A DNA stretch of 64,000 nt from Planotetraspora phitsanulokensis (GTDB lineage: Bacteria; Actinomycetota; Actinomycetes; Streptosporangiales; Streptosporangiaceae): NCBI RefSeq assembly GCF_016863295.1, contig NZ_BOOP01000007.1, forward strand, positions 1-64,000, given 5' to 3'. A model generated the notes under the pieces. That model worked only from the letters and a program-made list of their open reading frames with translations, was not told where the DNA came from and searched no databases. Positions 53,701 through 61,400 of the stretch are shown here, piece after piece; the first letter of the stretch is position 1; each line of letters begins with the position of its first letter. A program made the position numbers and the translations under genes.

Positions 53701-54614
53701 TGACACTGCTGACGATCGACGACCTCGTCGTCGAGCACCGCACGCCGGGACGCCCCCTCGTCCGGGCCGTGGCGGGGGCGAGCCTGACCGTCGCGGCCGG
53801 GGAGGTCGTCGGTCTCGTCGGCGAGTCGGGGTGCGGCAAGTCCACGCTGGCGCGTGCGGTCTGCGGCCTGCATCCGGCGGCAGCGGGCACGATCACGGTC
53901 GGCGGGCACCCGGTGACCCCTCTCGGGCTGCGCAGCCGGAGCCGGGCGCTCACCGGCGCGCAGATGGTCTTCCAGGACCCCTACGCCTCGCTCAATCCGC
54001 GGCGGCGGGTGGGCGCGCAGATAGCCGACGGGCTCCGCACGGCCGGCGACCGCACCGCGACCCCCGAGGACCTGCTCGAACGCGTCGGGCTGCCCCGCGA
54101 GTTCGCCGAGCGCTTCCCGCACGAGTTCTCGGGCGGGCAGCGGCAGCGGATCGCGATCGCCAGAGCGCTGGCGGCCAGGCCGTCCCTGCTGATCGGAGAC
54201 GAGCCGATCTCGGCGCTCGACGCCTCGGCCCAGTCGCACGTGGCGCGGCTGATGCGCGACCTGGCCGTGGAGTCCGGGGCCGGGCTGCTGTTCATCAGCC
54301 ACGACCTGTCGGTCGTGCGGCTGATCGCCGACCGCATCGCGGTGATGTACCTCGGGAGGATCGTCGAGACGGGACCCACCGCGGAGGTGTGGGCCGATCC
54401 GAAGCACCCCTACACCCGGGCCCTTCTCGGCGCGATCCCGCACCCCGACGGCCGCGGCGTGCTACCCGCGGAGTTGCCCGGTGACGTGCCCGACCCGGCG
54501 GATCCGCCCTCCGGGTGCCGGTTCCACCCGCGCTGCCCGCTGGTGATGGACGTCTGCCGGGACCGGGAACCGGAGTTCGGGCCGGTCGCCTGCTGGCTTC
54601 ACGAGCCGGCGTGA
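53700..54614 (+). CDS. Peptide ABC importer ATPase (DppF-like)
   Basis: A 304-residue ATPase. Walker A is [12 protein letters not shown], the signature is [17 protein letters not shown], Walker B is [16 protein letters not shown] and the H-loop lies in ISHDLSVVR. The C-terminal oligopeptide-type extension is present with [17 protein letters not shown]. Together with the preceding ATPase it powers the importer. ATG 53700 follows GAGGAG by 5 bases. It overlaps the preceding stop by one base. Confidence 0.93.
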   Translation: MTLLTIDDLVVEHRTPGRPLVRAVAGASLTVAAGEVVGLVGESGCGKSTLARAVCGLHPAAAGTITVGGHPVTPLGLRSRSRALTGAQMVFQDPYASLNPRRRVGAQIADGLRTAGDRTATPEDLLERVGLPREFAERFPHEFSGGQRQRIAIARALAARPSLLIGDEPISALDASAQSHVARLMRDLAVESGAGLLFISHDLSVVRLIADRIAVMYLGRIVETGPTAEVWADPKHPYTRALLGAIPHPDGRGVLPAELPGDVPDPADPPSGCRFHPRCPLVMDVCRDREPEFGPVACWLHEPA

Positions 54615-54669
54615 CCGAGCGGCACGACGGGCCACGCCGGAGCGAGCCGCGCCTGACGGACCTCCGTTG

Positions 54670-55650
54670 ATGGACCCGGGCATGATCGACGACGTGCGGG
54701 CGGGGATGGCCGCCGCGGGCGTCGACGCGCTGGTGCTGCGCCCCTCCCCCGACTTCCGTTATCTCGGCGGGCGGGGCGCCGGCTATCTCGTCCTCACGCT
54801 CGAGGGACCGCCGCGGACGGCACGGGGACCGGCCGAGGCCGCGTCACTCGTTCCCGTCTCGGCGAGGCGCGTCGCCGTCGACCCCGAGACCCGGGCGCGG
54901 GAGCTGCTCATCATGGGGCTGGACGCCGAGCTCATGCTGGCCTCGGTCGTGCTGGGGCCGCTCCGCCTGACGAAGCGTCCGGCCGAGGTCGCGGCCCTGC
55001 GACGGGCGGCCTCGGCCGCCGACTCGGTGCTGCTCGCGGCTCGGGACCTGACCTGGTTCGGCGCCACGGAGCGGGGCATGGGCTACAGACTGCGCGCGAT
55101 GCTGGCGGAGGCCGGGTGCGACGAGGCCCTCTCCGTGGTCGTCGCGGCGGGTGAGCACACGGCCGACCCGGCGCACACGCCGTGCGACCGGGTGATCAAC
55201 CCCGGAGACGCGGTGGCCGTATCGGTCTGCGGGCGGTGGGACGGCTACTGCGCGGAGGTGGCCCGCGTGTTCGCCGTCGCCGAGCCCCCCGAGGACTTCG
55301 AGGCCATGTATTCGGTGGTCCTCGCGGCCCAGCAGGCGGCTTCCGGGGTCGTACGAGCGGGAGTTCCAGCCTCCGAGCCGGCCCGGCTCGCCCGGGAGGT
55401 GATCGACGGCAGCGGCTACGGCCACTACATGTCCGAACGGCAGGGGCGAGGAATCGGCCTCAGCGACCACGAGGGCCCGTCGCTGGACTCCGGCGAACTG
55501 CTGGCCCCCGGCATGACGGTCTGCCTGGAAACGGCCATCCATCTGCCCGACCTGTTCGGCGCGCGGGTGGCCGACGTCGTGCTCTGCGGCCCCGAGGGGC
55601 CGGAGCGGCTGAGCTCCGGCCCCCAGGCCCTGCACATCGCCGACCACTGA
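54670..55650 (+). CDS. M24-fold (creatinase/aminopeptidase-like) protein with lost metal ligands
   Basis: About 326 residues with an N-terminal creatinase-like domain (1-110) and a pita-bread C-terminal domain. Aligning by eye with Xaa-Pro aminopeptidases, the metal-ligand positions differ. The first Asp is Ser in AVSVCGRWDGY and the second is Glu in GYCAEVARVF. The GHG histidine is replaced in RQGRGIGLSDHEGP, the CLETAIHL Glu is kept, and the last Glu is Ala in RVADVVLCG. Four of five ligands are therefore gone. It may be a non-metal creatinase-like amidinohydrolase or a binding protein. It directly follows the importer on the same strand (55 bases) and is likely co-transcribed. The start is ATG 54670, without a strong ribosome site. 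Confidence 0.8.
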   Translation: MDPGMIDDVRAGMAAAGVDALVLRPSPDFRYLGGRGAGYLVLTLEGPPRTARGPAEAASLVPVSARRVAVDPETRARELLIMGLDAELMLASVVLGPLRLTKRPAEVAALRRAASAADSVLLAARDLTWFGATERGMGYRLRAMLAEAGCDEALSVVVAAGEHTADPAHTPCDRVINPGDAVAVSVCGRWDGYCAEVARVFAVAEPPEDFEAMYSVVLAAQQAASGVVRAGVPASEPARLAREVIDGSGYGHYMSERQGRGIGLSDHEGPSLDSGELLAPGMTVCLETAIHLPDLFGARVADVVLCGPEGPERLSSGPQALHIADH

Positions 55651-55656
55651 CCGGCG

Positions 55657-56241
55657 CTACACCGGGGGCATCGGGTCGTACTGCATCATGCGCCTGACCT
55701 CCCGGGCGCGTTCCGTCCCCGCCAGCCGCGCGACGACGTGCAGCGCCATGTCGATCCCCGCGGAGACTCCGGAGGACGTGACGATGTCGCCGTCGTCCAC
55801 GTAGCGGTCGTCGGGCCGCACGTCGATGCTCGGGTCGAGCTCCTTCAGGGTGTCGAGGCTGCCCCAGTGCGTGGTCGCCGGGCGGCCGGCGAGCAGTCCA
55901 GCGGCGGCGAAGACGAGCGAGCCGGTGCACACGCTGGTCAGCAACGGCACCCGCTCCCGCTGCTCGCGCACCCACGCCAGCCGGGCGGGGTCGCCGAGGT
56001 GCGGGCGCGTGCCCCTTCCCCCCGGATAGACCAGCACGTCGAGCGGCCCGACGTCCGCGTATCCGCGGTCGGCGTGCAGCGTCATGCCCTTCGACGCGAG
56101 AACCGGTCCGGCCTCGGCGGCGAACGCGACCACCTCCGCCTCGCCCGGCCATTTGGTCGCCCACATGCCGAACACCTCCCAGGGGCCCACCGCGTCCAAC
56201 TCCTCGACGTGCTCGAACAACAGGATGCCGATACGTGTCAT
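55657..56241 (-). CDS. DJ-1/PfpI-family protein (isonitrile hydratase-like)
   Basis: A 194-residue glutamine amidotransferase-like protein. The opening IGILLFEHVEELDAVGPWEVF is characteristic of the isonitrile hydratase/ThiJ branch. The nucleophile elbow is TSVCTGSLVFAAAGLL with Cys at about 110, and the later AGIDMALHVVARL segment closes the fold. It could hydrate isonitriles or be a glyoxalase/deglycase-like enzyme. ATG 56241 follows GAGGATG by about 9 bases. It is convergent with the M24-fold gene (6 bases apart) and separated from the Arg-rich protein by a 270-base promoter region. Confidence 0.85.
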   Translation of the reverse strand: MTRIGILLFEHVEELDAVGPWEVFGMWATKWPGEAEVVAFAAEAGPVLASKGMTLHADRGYADVGPLDVLVYPGGRGTRPHLGDPARLAWVREQRERVPLLTSVCTGSLVFAAAGLLAGRPATTHWGSLDTLKELDPSIDVRPDDRYVDDGDIVTSSGVSAGIDMALHVVARLAGTERAREVRRMMQYDPMPPV

Positions 56242-56511
56242 GTCGACATCCTCGCGCACCGGTTTCTGGTCATCCCACTCGATTTCGCGCGCTTATGACG
56301 AGCCAAGGGCGCTTTAGTGGGGAATATCCCGGAAGCGAGCTCTATGCAGGAGATCGCTTCTGCAAAAGTGAGCAAATAACCGCTATCGGCTCCAGAAACC
56401 CCACCTGACACGGTGGAAGATAGAAAGGTCGTTTTGCACTCGTGGACCTCACGGGCAGGCCGACCACACCCCGCCACCATGCCGGGGGGTTTCGCACTCG
56501 GGGGAGGAACC

Positions 56512-57990
56512 ATGACCGTGGCTCAGACGACAAGGCCGTCACGCACGCGAACGTCCAGCACCTCCAGAACTCGCTCCGCAGTGGCGAAGAGGCCCGCAGT
56601 GGCGAAGAGGCCCTCCGGCCACCAGCTCAAGCTCAACCTGCCGTTCATGAGCATCCAGGTCCGCCAGCCGGAAATGCGGATGCCGCACATGGACATGCCT
56701 CACATCAGCAAGCGTGAGGTCGGACAGGCCGTGGACATCGCTCGGACGTTCCTCCCCCCGCCTGAGCGCATCGTCTACTACGGCGGCCTGGGCGCGCTCG
56801 CCGTCCTCGGGCTCATCGAATGGCCCGTCGCGGCGGCCATCGGCGCCGGGACGATAATCGCTCAGCGCACCAAGATGCAGGAGCGCTGGTCCCCGCTCCG
56901 CGCGCAGCGCCCCACACCGCCGAAAACCACGCGAACGGCCGAGAAGGCCGCCGAGGGCGCCGAGGCGCCGGCGGCGCGCAAGCCCGCCGCCCGGCGCACC
57001 ACCGCGCGCAAGCCGACGGCCGGGGCGGCGAAGCGCACCACCGCCCGGACGACCGCGGGACGCGCCGCAGCCGGACGGACCACGGCCGGACGCGCGACCA
57101 CCGCCCGCACCGCCGCGGGACGCGCCACCACCGCCCGCACCGCCGCCGGACGGGCCACCACCACCGGACGTGCCGCCGCCGGACGCGCCGCAGCCGGACG
57201 GACCACCGCCGGACGTGCGACCACCGCGCGGACGACCACCGCCGGACGTGCCGCCGCCGGACGGACGACCACCGCCCGAACCACGGCCGGCCGCACCACC
57301 GCCGGACGCGCCACCACCGGACGTGCGACCACCGCCCGGACGACCACGGGACGCACCACCGCCGCACGGCGCACGACCGGAGGCACGACGACCGGACGCA
57401 CCACCACGGCCCGCACCACCACCGGCCGCGGCACGGCAGCCGGGCGGACGACCACGGGACGCACCACCGCCGCACGGCGTACGACCGGAGGCACCACCGC
57501 TGGACGGACGACCGCGGCGCGAAAGACCCCCGCGCGGACGACCGCACGGCGCACGACCGGAGGCACGACGACCGGGCGCACCAGCACCGGCCGCGCCACC
57601 CCCGGGCGCAGTACCGCCCGACGGACGACCACGGGACGGACCGCCACCAGGCGCACCACGACCGGACGCTCGACGAGGCGCACCTCAACGGGACGGACCT
57701 CAGCGGCACGCGCCTCCATGGCACGGACGTCGCCCGCGCGCATCAGCACCGGGCGCACCACCGCCACCGCGCGCACGTCGACGGCGCGGACTCCCGCGAG
57801 GCGTACCGCGACGGCACGCACGGCAACGGCACGCACCGCCACAGGGCGCACCACGGCGGCGCGGAAGGCCACGGCACGCACCGCGGCCACACGCGGCTCC
57901 GCGGCGCGCACCGTGACCATGCGGACCGGGAGCGCGAAGCCGTCCGCCAAGCGGGCGTCGGCCAAGCGCACCACCAAGGTCGGCGAATAG
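56512..57990 (+). CDS. Arg/Thr/Ala-rich repeat protein with a Met/His cluster and one membrane segment
   Basis: A 492-residue protein of unusual composition. Residues 1-45 are Ser/Thr/Arg-rich. At 54-64 a Met/His cluster, EMRMPHMDMPH, could bind metal such as copper. Residues 65-87 hold an amphipathic helix, and 88-117 are hydrophobic (IVYYGGLGALAVLG, then WPVAAAIGAGTIIA). From about 135 to the end the chain consists of imperfect 5-residue units such as TTAGR and TTARR, very rich in Arg, Thr and Ala, nearly free of acidic residues, and ending in KRASAKRTTK. The tail resembles histone H1-like or HupB tails that bind DNA or polyanions. ATG 56512 has GGGGAGG 5 bases upstream. The gene precedes the giant P-type ATPase. 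Confidence 0.7.
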   Translation: MTVAQTTRPSRTRTSSTSRTRSAVAKRPAVAKRPSGHQLKLNLPFMSIQVRQPEMRMPHMDMPHISKREVGQAVDIARTFLPPPERIVYYGGLGALAVLGLIEWPVAAAIGAGTIIAQRTKMQERWSPLRAQRPTPPKTTRTAEKAAEGAEAPAARKPAARRTTARKPTAGAAKRTTARTTAGRAAAGRTTAGRATTARTAAGRATTARTAAGRATTTGRAAAGRAAAGRTTAGRATTARTTTAGRAAAGRTTTARTTAGRTTAGRATTGRATTARTTTGRTTAARRTTGGTTTGRTTTARTTTGRGTAAGRTTTGRTTAARRTTGGTTAGRTTAARKTPARTTARRTTGGTTTGRTSTGRATPGRSTARRTTTGRTATRRTTTGRSTRRTSTGRTSAARASMARTSPARISTGRTTATARTSTARTPARRTATARTATARTATGRTTAARKATARTAATRGSAARTVTMRTGSAKPSAKRASAKRTTKVGE

Positions 57991-58411
57991 GGGCAGCACG
58001 GACCGGCGTGGCCGCGTCCCAGAGTGCGTCCGGGGGGTTTCGGCCCCCAGGTCCGCACCATGGACACGTGACCACGTCGCCTGCCTCCACTGGTCGAGCC
58101 GACCTGCTTCACCTGCTTCACCCGCTTCACCCGCTTCACCCGCTTCACCCGCTTCACCCGCTTCACCCGCTTCACCCGCATCACCCGCTTCACCCGCATC
58201 ACTTGCATCACCCGCAGTACCCGCGTCACCCCGCGTGACCTTCCTGGCCCGATCCGGCTGACCCCGGTCGGGACGTCGAAGGGCTCGGGGGGTGCGCACG
58301 CCCACCATCGATCACTCTCCGTGGTCGATCCTGTTCGATCCGTGCCGGGCGGTCATTCGTGATCACCCGGCGTTGTCCACCACGTCCACGATTCGAAATC
58401 CGGAGAACGAC
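57991..58411. other. 421-base non-coding stretch with minisatellite between the Arg-rich gene and the P-type ATPase
   Basis: This gap carries a GGGGG-TTTCGG-CCCCC hairpin at 58033-58048 that may end the Arg-rich transcript, followed by the 14-copy 9-bp repeat (58104-58229). It must also hold the ATPase promoter and a GGAG ribosome site. Long frames crossing it on both strands are products of the repeat, not genes. Confidence 0.6.
58104..58229. repeat. 14-copy 9-bp minisatellite, CCGCTTCAC consensus
   Basis: Fourteen consecutive 9-base units run from 58104 to 58229. The first two read CTGCTTCAC, eight match CCGCTTCAC exactly, and the rest have one to three changes (CCGCATCAC, TTGCATCAC, CCGCAGTAC, CCGCGTCAC). 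The run is a perfect multiple of three, so it would read Leu-His-Pro on the plus strand and Val-Lys-Arg on the minus strand. It lies upstream of the P-type ATPase. Confidence 0.9.
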
Positions 58412-61400
58412 ATGTGGCCGTTCGGCTCGCTGGCCGCCGACTCATTGCTGGCCTTGGTGCCGGACCAGGTCCTCACCCTGGTGCCCGATCCTGTGCTGTC
58501 CCTCATACCGCGGGCACGGCGGACGCAGGTGTGCGCCGGCGGGGTGCGGATCAGCCTCCGCGTCATCGGAGGCCCCGGCACCGAGAAGGCGATCTCCGGT
58601 CTCGAGACGCGGCTGTGCGACGCGGGGATGGACAGGGCTGAGGTCAACGGCGCCCTCGGCTGCGTCTTCATCGCATGCGATCCCGCGACGGTCGACATGG
58701 ACAAGCTCCTGCGGATCGTGGAGGAGTTCGACGTCGACGACCCCGACGGCGACCTCGGCGTCGACCAGGCCGGCGAGCAGGAGACCGCCGACCGGCCGTC
58801 GGACCCGACCGCCGAGCCGGAGATCGACCCGGCCACCCGGGCCGCCCAGGTCGCCGAGGCCGTCCAAGCCGTGCTCGACGACGCCGCCCGCGCCGAATCG
58901 GTCCTCGGCCACGCCCTTGAGGAAGGGGAGTCGGTCGCGGGCGAGGACCTCGCGGAGGCGGTATCGGACGAGGACCTCGCGGAGGCGGCGGCCGTCCTGG
59001 ACGGCGAGGCGGCCGACGACTGGGAGATGGAAGAAGGCCCCGAGGACGGCGCCGACGAGGGCGTGTGGGCGCGGGACGCGCGCGAGCACCATGCCCGGGC
59101 GGCGCTGAGCCTGGCCGGCAGCCTCCTCGGCACCGGGGTGGCCCTCGCGGGACGGGCGACGCGGGTGTGGCGGCTGCCCCCCACCGTTCCCACGTTCCTG
59201 CATCTCGCCGAGCACACGCCGCGAGTCCGCCGGGAACTGGAGCAGCGCCTCGGCTCTCCGGGCACGGAGGTGCTGTTCGCGGCGACCCGGCTCGTCGGCC
59301 AGACGCTCGGCCAGCGGCCGGCCGGGCTGTTCGTCGACTCGCTCGCCGCGGCCGGCCGGTACGCCGAGGCGCGTGCGGGGCTCGGCGCGTGGGCCCGCCT
59401 GGAGGAGGCGTTCGCCACCCACGACGGGGCCTACGCCCACGTCCGAGCGGAGAAGGACCCGCGGCCGGAGTCGCTTCCGCGTGGGCCGATCGAGCGATAC
59501 TGCGAGATCGCCAGCCCCGCGTCGCTGGCGGCGCACGGCCTCACCCTCGCGGCGAGCCGGAGCCGGGCCCGGGCGCTGTCCGTCCTCATCACGGGGACGC
59601 CGAAGTCGGCGCGCGTGGGCCGGGACGCCTTCGCCAGCGCGGTCGGCCGGGCGCTGGCCAAGCGCGGCGGCGTCGTCCTCAACCGGCACGCCCTGCGCCG
59701 GATGGACCGTGTGGACACCGTGATCCTGGACGCCGAGACGCTCACCACCGGGTCCTGGACGATCGACGCGGTCGTCCCCCTGACCCCCAGGCTCGACCTC
59801 GACGACCTGCACGATCGCCTCTACTCGTTGATCGACCTCACCGACCCCGAGGCCCGGCGCCGCCACGACGGCTGGAAGGCCGAGCCGTACAAGGGGGACG
59901 AGGATCTCGCGCAGGTGGCGCAGTGGCGCGCCCAGGGGATCCGGGCCGTCACGGTCACCAAGGGCAGGAGGGCCGTCGCGCTGGTCGGCCTCGCCCCCGA
60001 GCTGCACCCGCTGGCCGAGGTGCTGGCCGAGGCGCCGAGCGGCACGTGTGAGGTGTTCCTGGCGGGAGGCCCGTCGTGGCTGGCCCGCCGGCTGCACGTG
60101 GCCCAGGTCGCGGGCGGCGACGATCTCACCGGCGCGGTCGTGGACCTGCAGGCCGAGGGCCGCGGCGTGGCCGTGGTCGCCGGCGGGTCCCACCGCGCCC
60201 TGCGTCAGGCCGACCTGGGTGTCGGCCTGATCCGGAGGTCTCGTCAGGTGCCCTGGGAGGCGGACGTCCTCGGCGACCTCGGCTGCGCGCATCTGATGCT
60301 CGCCTGCCTGCCGGCCGCCCGGCGCGCGAGTGAGCTGGGGGTGCGGCTCGCCGCGGCCTCCGCGGTGGTCGGAGGCGCGCTCGGCATCCTCGGGATGGAA
60401 CGCACCGCAGTACGGCGGGCTCAGCTCGTGGCCGACGGGACGTCGCTCGCGTCGCTCGTCCTGGGCACGTGGGCGGGGCGGCGCGTGGCGAACGGCGAGA
60501 CGCCGGTCACGGCCGACCGCACGCCCTGGCACGCGATGTCGGCGCAGGACGTCCTGGCCCGGCTGAACAGCTCCCCCAGCGGGCTGACCGAGGCCGAGGC
60601 GGCACTCCGGAGGAAGACGTCCGCGCGGTCCACTCCGGCGGGCCCCGAGTCCCTGGTGAAGGCGTCGGTCGAGGAGCTGGCCAATCCGCTCACCCCGGTG
60701 CTCGCGGCGGGTGCGGGGGTCTCCGCGGCCATCGGGTCGGTCCTCGACGCGGTGCTGATCGTCAGCGTGATGGCCGTCAACGCCTTGCTCGGCGGCGCGC
60801 AGCGGCGCGATGCCGGCCGGGTGCTGAGCGCCCTGTCGGAGGCCACTGCCGTACGGGTGCGGCTGCGCCGCCCGGACGGCGCCGGAGACGGCGGCCAGAC
60901 GAGCAACGCCGCGGACCTGGTCCCCGGCGACGTCATCGAGCTTCGGGCGGGCGACGCCGTCCCCGCGGACGCCCGGCTGCTCAAGGCCGTGGGCCTGGAG
61001 ATCGACGAGTCCACTCTCACCGGGGAGTCGCAACTCGTGAGCAAGGCCGTCGCGCCGACCACGGCTCCTGCGGTCGCCGACCGCAGCTCCATGGTGTACG
61101 AGGGCAGCTCGGTCGCGGCGGGTTCCGGCCTCGCGGTGGTCGTGGCGACGGGTGAGGAGACCGAGACGGGCAGGACGGCCAGGCTCGTCCACGGCGGCCC
61201 TCCCCCCAGCGGCGTGGAGCTGCGGTTGCGCACGCTGAGCAGCAAGATCGTGCCGATGGCGATCGGCTCCGGGGTGGTCCTGATGGCCGGGGAGCTGCTC
61301 CGCGGCGCGTCGTTGTCGCAGGCTCTCGCTCCGGCGGTGAGCCTCGCCGTCGCGGCGGTCCCCGAGGGCCTTCCGTTCGTCGCCACGCTCGCGGAGCTGG

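Noticed and set aside
56862-58229. A 455-residue minus-strand frame rich in Val-Arg-Ala
   Set aside because: This is the antisense translation of the Arg/Thr/Ala repeat DNA and the 9-bp minisatellite. The real gene has a strong Shine-Dalgarno and a conserved-looking N-terminus.
58104-58229. CRISPR-like array
   Set aside because: The units are contiguous 9-mers without spacers, so this is a minisatellite.
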